Source of the DNA: RGIG3013 sp045538935
GTDB lineage: Bacteria > Bacillota > Clostridia > Oscillospirales > Acutalibacteraceae
Reading direction: 5' to 3'
Assembly: GCA_045538935.1 (NCBI GenBank)
Contig: JAZQEI010000004.1
Coordinates: 1 to 64,000 of the forward strand
DNA length: 64,000 bases
Below, one piece after another: positions 21,496 through 30,701 of this stretch (its first letter is position 1; every line of letters begins with the position of its first letter). Both the position numbers and the translations under genes were made by a program. The notes under the pieces are model-generated. The model was not told where the DNA came from, searched no databases, and saw only the letters and a program-made list of their open reading frames with translations.

Positions 21496-22740
21496 ATGGA
21501 AAAATTAGCAATCTTTGGCGGAGAAAAAACAAAAACTACACCCTACGGCACAGGCAAACGTTTTGGCAAAGAAGAGCTTGCAAATTTAGAGGAAGCTTTA
21601 AACCAAAACACATTATTTTACTGGTTTGGCAATATGACTAAGCGCTTTACAAAGAAATTTGCCGATATGTACGGAGCAGATTACTGCGTTGCAACTTCTT
21701 CGGGTACTGCATCTATTCACGTAGCATTAGGCGCTATTGGTGTTGGCCCTGGCGATGAGGTTATTACATCTCCTATAACCGATATGGGAAGCTTAATCGG
21801 TATTCTTTATCAGAACGCAATTCCTGTATTTGCAGACTTAGACCCAAACACCTACAATATGGATGCAAAATCTATTGAAGCAAAAATCACTCCCAGAACA
21901 AAGGCAATAGTGGTTGTTCATTTATCTGGTAACCCTGCCGAGATGGACGAAATTTGCCGTATTGCTAAAAAGCATAACGTATATGTTATTGAGGACTGCG
22001 CACAGTCTTATTGCTGTAAGTACCAAGGCAAATATGCTGGTACTTGGGGTGATATCGGTTGCTTTAGCCTTAACGACTTTAAGCATATTTCTGCAGGCGA
22101 CGGCGGTATGATTATTACCAACAACCAAGACCTTTATCACAGAGCATTAATGTTTGCCGATAAAAACTTTAACCGCCTAGGTACCGAGGTTGTTAAAAAC
22201 GTACCTTATCTTGCACCTAACTACCGTATGAACGAGCTTACCGCTGCAGTGGCTATTGCTCAACTAGACAGAGTAGAAGAAATCTGCGCAAAGCGTAAAG
22301 CATACGGCGATAAATTACATGAAGCACTTCACGGCATCCCCGGAATTATTCCGCAGAAGATTTATGACTGTGCAGAGTGCTCTTACTGGTTCTATATGTT
22401 CACAGTAGATGAAAATGAGCTTGGCACAACACGTAAAGAGTTTGTTGAGGCTCTAGTAGCCGAAGGCATTATTGCATTTAACGGCTACATTCCGTCTTGC
22501 GTATATCAGTACGATATGTTCAAAAATAAAACCATTTATCCCGGTACTACACAGTATCCGCTCGATGGCGTACACGGCGAGGCAATCCAGTACAAAGACG
22601 GTGACTGCCCGAATGCAGAGCATATTATTGATACCTGCGTAAAACTCACAGTAAATGAGTTCTATACCGAGCAAGATTTAGAAGAAACAATCGCAGCTAT
22701 CAAAAAGGTTGCAACATACTTTAATGCCAATAAAAAATAA
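21496..22740 (+). CDS. DegT/DnrJ/EryC1/StrS-family aminotransferase 1, 414 aa
   Basis: PLP-dependent sugar aminotransferase. PLP lysine K196 lies in CFSLNDFKHISAGDGG. Other marks: CVATSSGTASIHVALGAIGVGPGDEVI, VHLSGNPAEMDEICRIAKKHN, VIEDCAQSYCCKYQGKYAGTWG and LAPNYRMNELTAAVAIAQL. This family moves an amino group to or from a ketosugar, in sugars such as kanosamine, perosamine or UDP-GlcNAc3N. The tandem second copy at 22772 has the same opening (MEKLA..GG). RBS AAAGGAG, ATG 21496. Confidence 0.9.
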   Translation: MEKLAIFGGEKTKTTPYGTGKRFGKEELANLEEALNQNTLFYWFGNMTKRFTKKFADMYGADYCVATSSGTASIHVALGAIGVGPGDEVITSPITDMGSLIGILYQNAIPVFADLDPNTYNMDAKSIEAKITPRTKAIVVVHLSGNPAEMDEICRIAKKHNVYVIEDCAQSYCCKYQGKYAGTWGDIGCFSLNDFKHISAGDGGMIITNNQDLYHRALMFADKNFNRLGTEVVKNVPYLAPNYRMNELTAAVAIAQLDRVEEICAKRKAYGDKLHEALHGIPGIIPQKIYDCAECSYWFYMFTVDENELGTTRKEFVEALVAEGIIAFNGYIPSCVYQYDMFKNKTIYPGTTQYPLDGVHGEAIQYKDGDCPNAEHIIDTCVKLTVNEFYTEQDLEETIAAIKKVATYFNANKK

Positions 22741-22771
22741 TTTTTAATTGAGAAATAAAAGGAAAATTATT

Positions 22772-24106
22772 ATGGAAAAATTAGCATTACTCGGCGGTAC
22801 ACCCGTCATAGATGATAGTTTAACAAAAGAAAAATACGATCATCTATTTAAATGGCCAATTATGGGTAAAGAAGAAGAGGAAGTTGCCTTAGATGTTGTT
22901 AGAAACAACAGATTTTCTGCTACCGACATTACCGAAAAGTTCCAAGAAGAATATGCCGCTTGGATCGGCTCTAAGTATGCTATAGCATATTGCAACGGCA
23001 CAGCATCTCTTTCGGCCGCAATGTTTGCAATAGGTCTTTCTCAGGGTGATGAAATTATCTGTCCTACAAAAACCTATTGGGGCAGCGTTTCGCAGGCAAT
23101 AAACTTCGGCGCATCGGCAGTTTTCTGTAACATCAACGAAAATCTTTCCTTAGACCCTACCGACCTTGAACGTTGCATCACACCCAAAACCAAGGCAATA
23201 ATGGTTGTTCACTATCTTGCATACCCTGCCGATATGGATGCCATAATGGCCATTGCTAAAAAGCACAATTTAAAGGTTATAGAAGACGTTTCTCACGCTC
23301 AGGGCGGTATGTATAAGGGCAAGCGTCTGGGTACCTTTGGTGACGTTGGCGCAATGAGTCTTATGAGCGGTAAGTCTTTTGCTGCAGGTGAGCTTGGTAT
23401 TTTAGTTACCGATGATCGCCATGTTTACGAGCGTGCAATGGCGTTTGGTCATTACGAGCGTAACAACGAAAATTACATAAAGGAAAGCGATGAGCTTAAA
23501 GGCTATTATCATATAGCACTTGGCGGCATTAAGGGCAGAGCAAATCAGCTTTGCTCGGGTATAGCCAGAGTTCAGCTTAAATATTACGATCAGCGTTGTG
23601 CAGAGATTAGAAAGGCTATGAACTACTTCTGGGATTTAGTAGAAGATCTTCCCGGTATTCGTCCTATACGAGTTGATGAATCTACAGGCTCTAATATGGC
23701 AGGCTTTTATTCTCCACACGGAATTTACAAGTCCGAGGAGCTTCATGGTTTGTCGGTTAAAAAGTTCTGCGAGGCATTAAGAGCCGAGGGTTATAAACTA
23801 AGCTGGGAAGGTGCAAACTTCTGCTTGCATACACATAAGTTCTTTAAAACCTTTGACCTTACCGGTAGCGGCAAGCCCACAAGAATCGCTTATAATGACC
23901 GCGATGTAAGAGAAGATGACGACAAGTGCAAACCGAGTGAAAGCATTTCTTGCTTCTCTGTACCTTGGTTTATACATTACGATAAAGAATGGATCGAAAA
24001 ATATGCGTCTATCTTCCGTAAGGTTATACTAAATCACGAGCAACTATTAGAGTTCGATACCGACAAATCTCAAGGCGGTAGATGGTATGGCACAACAAAC
24101 GTCTAA
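22772..24106 (+). CDS. DegT/DnrJ/EryC1/StrS-family aminotransferase 2, 444 aa
   Basis: Start at ATG 22772 after AAAGGA; the upstream TTG 22748 has no RBS. PLP lysine K201 lies in MSLMSGKSFAAGELGIL. Other blocks: AYCNGTASLSAAMFAIGLSQGDEII, VHYLAYPADMDAIMAIAKKHN, VIEDVSHAQGGMYKGKRLGTFG. It replaces the SLNDFK of copy 1 by SLMSGK, a known split in this superfamily between true aminotransferases and other members, some of which act as dehydratases or oxidise amino-cyclitols. So the two tandem copies may have different reactions. Between DegT 1 and a Gfo/Idh/MocA gene. Confidence 0.9.
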   Translation: MEKLALLGGTPVIDDSLTKEKYDHLFKWPIMGKEEEEVALDVVRNNRFSATDITEKFQEEYAAWIGSKYAIAYCNGTASLSAAMFAIGLSQGDEIICPTKTYWGSVSQAINFGASAVFCNINENLSLDPTDLERCITPKTKAIMVVHYLAYPADMDAIMAIAKKHNLKVIEDVSHAQGGMYKGKRLGTFGDVGAMSLMSGKSFAAGELGILVTDDRHVYERAMAFGHYERNNENYIKESDELKGYYHIALGGIKGRANQLCSGIARVQLKYYDQRCAEIRKAMNYFWDLVEDLPGIRPIRVDESTGSNMAGFYSPHGIYKSEELHGLSVKKFCEALRAEGYKLSWEGANFCLHTHKFFKTFDLTGSGKPTRIAYNDRDVREDDDKCKPSESISCFSVPWFIHYDKEWIEKYASIFRKVILNHEQLLEFDTDKSQGGRWYGTTNV

Positions 24107-24128
24107 TGTTAAATTTTAAGGAGTTAAT

Positions 24129-25127
24129 ATGGCTAATAAACTAAATTTTGGTATTTTAGGCTGTGGAATGATAGCTAATTTCCACGCTAAAGCAATACAG
24201 TCGTTAGATAATGCTGTTCTTTACGGCGTTGCTGATAACGATTTTAACAGAGCCCAAGGTTTTGCCGAAAACTATTCTATTAAGGCATATAAAACTTATG
24301 AAGATATGCTTTCTGACAGTGAGATAGATGCTGTTTGCGTTTGTACTCCAAGCTTTTTCCATGCCGAGAATGCAATAGATGCATTAAGGGCTAATAAGCA
24401 TGTAGTGCTAGAAAAACCAATGGCTATAACTGTAGAAGATGCCGAGCGCATAATAGCAGAGTGCAAAACAAGCGGCAAACTTTTAACCGTTATTTGCCAG
24501 CTTCGCTTCTCAAGCGATATGCAAAAATTAAAGCAGTTAATAGCCGAAGATGCTTTTGGTAAAATTGCTTTTTGCGACCTTTATATGAAGTACTGGCGTG
24601 ACCCATCTTATTATGCAAACGGCGGTTGGAAGGGCACTAAGAAGTTTGATGGCGGCGGCGCTTTAATGAATCAAGGTATTCACGGCGTAGATGCTTTGTT
24701 GTATCTTGCTGGCGATGCTAAACTTTTAAAAGCCAAAACAAAAACACATCTTCATAATATTGAGGTTGAAGATTTAGCGGTTGCTATGTTAGAGTTTGAA
24801 AACGGCGCGTTAGGTGTTATAGAGGCATCTACCTGCGTAAACCCTGGTTTTGACCGTAAAATAGAAATTTTAGGCTCAAACGGTTGCGCAATATTAAAAG
24901 AAGATAAATTTGAAAAGCTTGTAGTAAGAGGCGAAACTATTATAGAAAACGGTAGTCAGAATGCTGTCGGTACGGCGTCAGACCCGTCGGCTATGAGCCA
25001 CAAGCTACACGCTATGCAAATAAACAACCTAATAAATGCAGCTATGGGTAAGGAAGCTTTACTTATTGACTGCAATGAGGGACTAAGAGCAGTTAAGCTT
25101 ATTGAAGAAATTTATAAGGAGATATAA
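24129..25127 (+). CDS. Gfo/Idh/MocA-family oxidoreductase 1, 332 aa
   Basis: NAD(P)-binding N-domain GILGCGMIANFHAKAI (GxGxxA-type), EKP motif in VVLEKPMAITVEDAE, and catalytic-type GGGALMNQGIHGVDALLYL (Asn/His). The last motif matches sugar 3-dehydrogenases that pair with DegT enzymes (WbpB, NtdC). Acting at C3 of a sugar is therefore a reasonable guess. RBS TAAGGAG, ATG 24129, 22 bp after the second aminotransferase gene. No membrane signal. Confidence 0.9.
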   Translation: MANKLNFGILGCGMIANFHAKAIQSLDNAVLYGVADNDFNRAQGFAENYSIKAYKTYEDMLSDSEIDAVCVCTPSFFHAENAIDALRANKHVVLEKPMAITVEDAERIIAECKTSGKLLTVICQLRFSSDMQKLKQLIAEDAFGKIAFCDLYMKYWRDPSYYANGGWKGTKKFDGGGALMNQGIHGVDALLYLAGDAKLLKAKTKTHLHNIEVEDLAVAMLEFENGALGVIEASTCVNPGFDRKIEILGSNGCAILKEDKFEKLVVRGETIIENGSQNAVGTASDPSAMSHKLHAMQINNLINAAMGKEALLIDCNEGLRAVKLIEEIYKEI

Positions 25128-25131
25128 TAAA

Positions 25132-26016
25132 ATGAAACAGTTTAGAGTAGGTATTGTTGGTACTGAAAATAGCCATGCACACGGCTTTACAACCGCCTTT
25201 AATAAGGCAGACGAAAATGGTAATTTTAAATATCCCGACTGTCGTATTACACTTGTTTACGGTCACTACCCCGAGGAAAACGAGCGCTTAGTTAAGGAAT
25301 TCGGTGCTGACAAGGTGGCAGAAAACCTAGAAGAAATGGTAGCTAATGTTGATGCAGTTATCGTTTGTGCAAGAGACGGTAAATTCCATTACGAATTTGC
25401 AAAACCGTTTATTGAAGCAGGCATACCTGCATTTATCGATAAGCCTTTTACTACCGACCCCGAAGAAGCGGTTGCTCTTATAAATCTTGCAAAAGAAAAT
25501 AACGTTCCTCTTTGCGGTGGCTCTATGCTTAAATTTGCCGACAATATTATGGAGGCAAAGGCAGCACGTTTAAATGGCGAGAGAGAAACATTGGGCGGCT
25601 CGGTTTGCGCTCCTGTTATATTAAACAGTGAGTACAGCGGATTTTTCTTTTATGCATCACACCTTGCAGAAATGACATTAGAGTCGTTTGGTTATAATCC
25701 CATAAGCGTTACCGCAAAATTAAGCAAGGGTGGAGTATGCGCTACTGTAAATTATGAAAACTTTAGCGTATCTAACCACTTTACTGAAAACGGTTGGAAT
25801 TATGCCATCAGCACATATACCACTAAAGAAATTGTTGCAGCTCCTATGACATTAGACAATGCAGGCGCCAGAGAAATTGATGAATTTGTACAGATGCTTC
25901 GCACAGGTAAAATGGGCAACACCTACGAAGAGTTAGCGTTCCCCGTATTTTATCTTAATGCCATAAAGAAGGCATACGAAACAGGCGAAGAAGTAAAAAT
26001 TGAAGCTAAATTTTAA
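25132..26016 (+). CDS. Gfo/Idh/MocA-family oxidoreductase 2, 294 aa
   Basis: Start at ATG 25132 after AAGGAGATA; the longer frame overlaps the previous gene. Rossmann start RVGIVGTENSHAHGF, then DAVIVCARDGKFHYE and an altered EKP motif, FIDKPFTTDPEEA. The C-domain is shorter and lacks the GGGA..NQGIH block of copy 1. It may be a divergent dehydrogenase or a non-redox relative. Four bases after oxidoreductase 1 and ten before nagB, so tightly in the operon. Confidence 0.85.
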   Translation: MKQFRVGIVGTENSHAHGFTTAFNKADENGNFKYPDCRITLVYGHYPEENERLVKEFGADKVAENLEEMVANVDAVIVCARDGKFHYEFAKPFIEAGIPAFIDKPFTTDPEEAVALINLAKENNVPLCGGSMLKFADNIMEAKAARLNGERETLGGSVCAPVILNSEYSGFFFYASHLAEMTLESFGYNPISVTAKLSKGGVCATVNYENFSVSNHFTENGWNYAISTYTTKEIVAAPMTLDNAGAREIDEFVQMLRTGKMGNTYEELAFPVFYLNAIKKAYETGEEVKIEAKF

Positions 26017-26025
26017 GGAGATTTT

Positions 26026-26787
26026 ATGAAGACATTAACTAAAGACAAGTTAGTTGTTAATATTTACGATACAAGATCCGAAATGGGTGCCGCCGCAGGT
26101 ACTAAGGCTGCTGAGCTTATAAAGAAATACCTTTTGGCGAAGGAAGAGGTAAATGTAATATTTGCCGCCGCACCTTCTCAAAACGAAACACTAGATACTC
26201 TTGTAAAGGCTGAGGGTATTGACTGGAGCAGAGTAAATGCGTTCCATATGGACGAATATATAGGCCTTAGCAAAGATGCTCCACAAGGCTTCGGCAACTT
26301 TTTAAGGGAGCATATATTTAAATTTTTACCCTTTAAGAGTGTAAATTATATCGACTGCGAGGCAAAGGATATCGATGCCGAGTGCGCACGTTATTCTGCA
26401 CTTTTAAAGGCAAATCCTGTGGATATAGTTTTACTCGGCATTGGTGAAAACGGTCACATTGCCTTTAACGACCCCCATGTTGCCGACTTTAATGATAATG
26501 CTATGGTAAAGGCCGTAAAATTAGATGATGTATGCCGTCAACAACAGGTTAACGACGGCTGCTTTAAGACTTTAAGCGATGTTCCCGAGTATGCTTTAAC
26601 CCTAACAATTCCTACATTAGTAAGTGCCAAGCATATGGTATGTACAGTACCTGCAGCTACAAAGGCTTGGGCTGTAGCAGCTACCGTAAATGAGGAAATT
26701 TCTGAAAAGGTTCCGGCAACCATTATGCGCAAGCACGAAAGCGCTATTATGTATTGCGATAAAGACAGTGGGAGAGATTTACTGTGA
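26026..26787 (+). CDS. nagB: Glucosamine-6-phosphate deaminase (NagB-like), 253 aa
   Basis: NagB/6-phosphogluconolactonase fold. VNAFHMDEYIGL has the catalytic Asp of the lid, and the active-site run VDIVLLGIGENGHIAFNDPHVADF has Asp, Glu and His. VPEYALTLTIPTLVSAK is the allosteric/phosphate region. It turns GlcN-6-P to Fru-6-P and ammonia. Length is normal for monomeric firmicute NagB. RBS AAGGAG; its TGA overlaps the GTG of nagA, so the pair is translationally coupled. Confidence 0.93.
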   Translation: MKTLTKDKLVVNIYDTRSEMGAAAGTKAAELIKKYLLAKEEVNVIFAAAPSQNETLDTLVKAEGIDWSRVNAFHMDEYIGLSKDAPQGFGNFLREHIFKFLPFKSVNYIDCEAKDIDAECARYSALLKANPVDIVLLGIGENGHIAFNDPHVADFNDNAMVKAVKLDDVCRQQQVNDGCFKTLSDVPEYALTLTIPTLVSAKHMVCTVPAATKAWAVAATVNEEISEKVPATIMRKHESAIMYCDKDSGRDLL

Positions 26788-27941
26788 TACTTAAAATTAC
26801 AGGCGGACGTCTTATTACAAACGACGGTATCATAGAGGGTAAAGACATTTACACCGAAAACGGCATTATAACCCATATTACCGCAGAACAACTTCCGTAT
26901 GATGAGGTTATTAACGCCAACGGTAATTTTGTGTCGCCCGGTTTTATAGATTTACACGTTCACGGTGCGGTAGACTGTGATTTTTCTGATCAGAGCGAAA
27001 CATCTGTAATAAATGCCGTAAATTATCATTTAAAGCACGGTACAACTACTATTTATCCTACCATTACCTCTGTTCCGGTTAGTGTTATGGATAATAGCTT
27101 AAAGGCAATAAAATCCGTAATGCAAAGCGGTAATACACCTTGCAATATTGCTGGCGCACATCTAGAGGGGCCGTACTTTTCTCCTATGCAGTGCGGTGCG
27201 CAGAATCCCGAAATTATAACACCTCCAAAAAAGCAAGATTATGAGCTTCTTTTAAACAAGTACGACGGTGTTATAAAACGTTGGAGCTTTGCGCCTGAGC
27301 TAGATGGCACCGATGATTTTATGGATGCTTTAAATGAGGCTGGGGTAGTATCGTCTGTTGGACATACCGATGCACTTTACTCAGATGTACAAAGGGTATA
27401 TAATAAGGGCTGTAAACTTATAACCCACTTTTATTCTTGCACCTCTACAATAACTCGCGATAAAGGTTTTAGACGTCTTGGCGTTGTAGAGAGCGGATAT
27501 TTGTTTGATGATATATCGGTAGAGGTAATTGCCGACGGATGTCATATTCCAAAGGAGCTCTTTGGCCTTATATATAAGATTAAGGGCGATGATAACATCT
27601 GTCTTGTTACCGATGCTATACAACTTGCGGGTAGCAAGTGCGAGGTAGGCAGTGTTGGCGGTGTGCCTTGTAAGGTTAAAGACGGTGTCGCAAGGCTTAT
27701 GGATGAAAGCGCCTTTGCAGGTAGCATTGCTACTACTGATAGATTAGTGCGCTTTTGTGTAAACGATGTAAAGCTACCAATACATAAGGCGGTTAAAATG
27801 ATAACCAGTAACCCTGCACGTGTAATGGGCCTTAAAAACAAAGGTCAGTTACAGGTTGGGCACGATGCCGACATAGTTATTTTTGATAACGATATAAATA
27901 TTAAAAATGTAATCGTAATGGGAAAAGAAGTGAACATATAA
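26784..27941 (+). CDS. nagA: N-acetylglucosamine-6-phosphate deacetylase (NagA), 385 aa
   Basis: Amidohydrolase with NagA motifs: FVSPGFIDLHVHGAVDCDFSD (metal motif), HLEGPYFSP (Glu ligand), SSVGHTDALYSD (His), THFYSCTSTITRDKGF, catalytic Asp in LVTDAIQLAG, and C-terminal ITSNPARVMGLKNKGQLQVG. Removes acetate from GlcNAc-6-P, giving the NagB substrate. Start is GTG 26784 inside the nagB stop overlap. The THFYSCTSTI segment differs from the usual THLFNAMSP, so a related substrate is possible. Confidence 0.92.
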   Translation: MILKITGGRLITNDGIIEGKDIYTENGIITHITAEQLPYDEVINANGNFVSPGFIDLHVHGAVDCDFSDQSETSVINAVNYHLKHGTTTIYPTITSVPVSVMDNSLKAIKSVMQSGNTPCNIAGAHLEGPYFSPMQCGAQNPEIITPPKKQDYELLLNKYDGVIKRWSFAPELDGTDDFMDALNEAGVVSSVGHTDALYSDVQRVYNKGCKLITHFYSCTSTITRDKGFRRLGVVESGYLFDDISVEVIADGCHIPKELFGLIYKIKGDDNICLVTDAIQLAGSKCEVGSVGGVPCKVKDGVARLMDESAFAGSIATTDRLVRFCVNDVKLPIHKAVKMITSNPARVMGLKNKGQLQVGHDADIVIFDNDINIKNVIVMGKEVNI

Positions 27942-28918
27942 TGAATATAGCATTTGCAGGTTTAAAGCACTCGCATATTTTTGTTTTGTATAATTTAGCA
28001 CAGCAAAATAATAAGTTTAATGTTGTGGGTGCATTTGAAGATGGTGCTGAATATGTGCAGTTAGCCAATAAAAACGGAGTAGAGTGTAACTACAAAACCT
28101 TTGACGAGTTATTAAATGACAAAAATGTTGATGTAGTAGCTTTAGGCGGCTATTTTGGCGAGCGCGGACAAATGGCAATAAAGGCATTAAAGGCAGGTAA
28201 GCACGTAATAGCCGACAAGCCTCTTTGTACATCTTTAAAAGAGCTTAAACAAATTGAAAAATTGGCACAAAAAAGCGGCAAAAAGGTAAGCTGTATGTTT
28301 ACCATGCGCTTTGACGAGCCTAAAGTGTTAGCTGCCAAAAAACTTTATGAGAGCGGCGCATTAGGTCAGATTAATAACGTGATTTTCTCAGGCCATCATC
28401 CTTTGCAGTATGGCAGACGACCAATGTGGTATTTTGAAAAGGGTAAACATGGCGGTGTTATTAACGATATTGCTATTCACGCTATAGATATTTTATCTTT
28501 TGCATTTGGTTTAGAGATTGAAACCCTAAATGCTGCAAGGTGTTGGAACGCATACGCGAGCGAGCAAAAGTGCTTTAAAGATAGCGGCCAAATTATGCTT
28601 ACGGCTTCTAACGGAGCAGGTATAATGGGTGATGTTTCTTATGCCATACCCGATGGTGTAGAGTTTAAATATCCTAATTACTGGCGTTTCCAAATTTTTG
28701 GAACAAAGGGCGTTTTAGATTTCTCTTTAGGCGGTTCAGATGCAGTATATTACCTTAAAGATGACCCCACACCGCACAAGCTAGAAGAGTGTGACACCAA
28801 TAATTATCTTGATGATTTTTATAATCTTGTAAACGGTGAAGAAAATGTTGTTTTAACTCCAGAAGAGGTATTTGCCGCAACAAAAACCACTTTAGAAATT
28901 CAGCGTTTAAGCAAATAA
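27941..28918 (+). CDS. Gfo/Idh/MocA-family oxidoreductase 3, 325 aa
   Basis: Opens IAFAGLKHSHIFVLYNLAQQ, a changed Rossmann start with His residues in the loop as in copy 2. It has ADKPLCTSLKELK in place of EKP. The C-domain has GKHGGVINDIAIHAIDILSFAFG (Asp/His catalytic type) and NYWRFQIFGTKGVLDFSLGG. ATG 27941 overlaps the nagA stop codon by one base. Last gene of the operon; a terminator follows after seven bases. Confidence 0.88.
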   Translation: MNIAFAGLKHSHIFVLYNLAQQNNKFNVVGAFEDGAEYVQLANKNGVECNYKTFDELLNDKNVDVVALGGYFGERGQMAIKALKAGKHVIADKPLCTSLKELKQIEKLAQKSGKKVSCMFTMRFDEPKVLAAKKLYESGALGQINNVIFSGHHPLQYGRRPMWYFEKGKHGGVINDIAIHAIDILSFAFGLEIETLNAARCWNAYASEQKCFKDSGQIMLTASNGAGIMGDVSYAIPDGVEFKYPNYWRFQIFGTKGVLDFSLGGSDAVYYLKDDPTPHKLEECDTNNYLDDFYNLVNGEENVVLTPEEVFAATKTTLEIQRLSK

Positions 28919-28925
28919 TTATAAT

Positions 28926-28955
28926 AAAAACAACCACTTTTGTGGTTGTTTTTTT
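28926..28955. terminator. Terminator of the amino-sugar operon
   Basis: AAAAACAACCAC / GTGGTTGTTTTT with a short loop, then T-run. Confidence 0.92.
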
Positions 28956-29003
28956 ATTTTTAATATTGTAAAATGGAAAAAAGAAAAATTAAGGGGTGTT
29001 TAT

Positions 29004-30701
29004 ATGTTGCATTTAATACCTAAGGTAAAAACTCTAAAAATATTTGATGGTTTTTTATCAAAAAATACCGTTTGCATTAATACTGATTTTGAGGATGAGC
29101 GTCTTTTTATTGCTGCAAAAAATTTGCCTCAAAATGTTGACGGCATAAAATTAGAATTTAATATTCAAAGTAATGATAGTGAAATTTATGAAATCGAAAT
29201 AAAGCAAGATTTAATTTCGGTTAATGCAAATTCTATAGTCGCTGCATTTTATGCTATTCAAACACTTCGACAAATTTTTACGCATAAAAATATTCCTTGC
29301 CTTTATATAAAAGACTGGCCCGATTTAAAGTATCGCGGCTTTTATCACGATGCGACAAGGGGTAGAATTTTAACCGTAGACGCCGCCAAAAAGCTAATAG
29401 ATACAATGGCTTATTATAAGCTTAATTCCTTGCAGCTTTACGTAGAGCATACCTATGAGTTTAAAGAGCTCAAAGAGCTTAATAAAACTACAGGTTGTTT
29501 AACGAGCGAAGAATTGCACCAAATAGATTTATATGCAAAGCAAAACTTTATTGATTTTATTCCGTCGCTCTCAACCTTTGGACATATGTATGAAATTTTA
29601 GAGCAAGAACCCTTTAAAAATTTAAGGGTTTTAAAAGAAAACTTTAAAAATTATCTGTTTGCCCGTATGATGCATCATACAATAAACCCAGAAGAAAAAG
29701 AGAGCATTGAGCTTGTTAAAAGTTTAATAGATCAGTACGTGCCTTGCTTTTCTTCGGAATACTTTAACATTTGCTGTGACGAAACCTTTGACCTCAAAAA
29801 TTACAAGGGTCAAAGCGATTCTAAAACGCTTTATATAGAGTTTGTAAAGCAAATTATTGCTCACGTAAAAGCAAAAGGCAAAAAGGTTATGATGTGGGCC
29901 GATATTTTGCTTGAATACCCCGAGCTTATTGAGCAAATAGATGATGACATTTATTTTTTAAACTGGGAGTACGAGCCTGAGCCTAACGAGCAAAAAATTA
30001 TAAAATTTAAAAATTTAGGACGCACTCAAATTGTTTGCCCTGGCACTTGGTCTTGGTACCGTTTCTGTGAAAGGGTAGAGTGGGAAGAGCAAAACATTGC
30101 TAATATGGCAAATTATGCTTATGAACACGGTGCTTTTGGTATGCTTAATACCAACTGGGGCGATTTTGGTCACCCGGCCCCTATAGAGCTTGCTCTTTAC
30201 GGTATGGTTCTCGGCGCCGCAAAATCTTGGGAGCATAAAACAAACCTTGACGATGATTATTTTGCCGATGTTGATTATCTGCTTTATAAGCAAGACGGTG
30301 CAGTAGCTATTTTAAAACAGCTCAGTCTTTACCATTCAAAACTCGAGTGGCGCGATTTTGTTGCAGTTAAGGTTGCTTTTGAATACGGTGACAAACCTGA
30401 AATTAAACTTTCAGAGCAAACCGTAAAAGAAATTCAGCGTGAGTATAAAGAAATAATGTTAAAAATAAACGCTGAGCCTCAAAACGAATTTTTATCGGCT
30501 TTTGGCTTAGCTGCCAAAGCAGTTTTGGTAATTGCAGAAATCACAGCTAAAATTGCAGGCTACAATATAGAGCGCATTACCAACACAAAAGAGTTTTTAG
30601 GTGAGTATTCAAAACAGTGGATTTCACAGAGCAAAGAAAAAGAGTTGTTCTTAGTAACCGACGTTTTCGAAACTCTAGAGGCAAAATCAAAGGAGATATA
30701 A
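29004..30701 (+). CDS. GH20 beta-N-acetylhexosaminidase, cytoplasmic type, 565 aa
   Basis: GH20 layout: N-terminal alpha/beta domain (about 1-105, ending AFYAIQTLRQIF), then the TIM barrel opening KYRGFYHDATRGRIL. The catalytic Asp-Glu pair is D259-E260 in NICCDETFDL; substrate-binding Trp residues lie in MMWADILL and FLNWEYEPEP. The pair gives substrate-assisted release of terminal GlcNAc or GalNAc. There is no signal peptide, so it acts on imported oligosaccharides. ATG 29004 after AAGGGGTG. Next gene starts right after its stop. Confidence 0.9.
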   Translation: MLHLIPKVKTLKIFDGFLSKNTVCINTDFEDERLFIAAKNLPQNVDGIKLEFNIQSNDSEIYEIEIKQDLISVNANSIVAAFYAIQTLRQIFTHKNIPCLYIKDWPDLKYRGFYHDATRGRILTVDAAKKLIDTMAYYKLNSLQLYVEHTYEFKELKELNKTTGCLTSEELHQIDLYAKQNFIDFIPSLSTFGHMYEILEQEPFKNLRVLKENFKNYLFARMMHHTINPEEKESIELVKSLIDQYVPCFSSEYFNICCDETFDLKNYKGQSDSKTLYIEFVKQIIAHVKAKGKKVMMWADILLEYPELIEQIDDDIYFLNWEYEPEPNEQKIIKFKNLGRTQIVCPGTWSWYRFCERVEWEEQNIANMANYAYEHGAFGMLNTNWGDFGHPAPIELALYGMVLGAAKSWEHKTNLDDDYFADVDYLLYKQDGAVAILKQLSLYHSKLEWRDFVAVKVAFEYGDKPEIKLSEQTVKEIQREYKEIMLKINAEPQNEFLSAFGLAAKAVLVIAEITAKIAGYNIERITNTKEFLGEYSKQWISQSKEKELFLVTDVFETLEAKSKEI

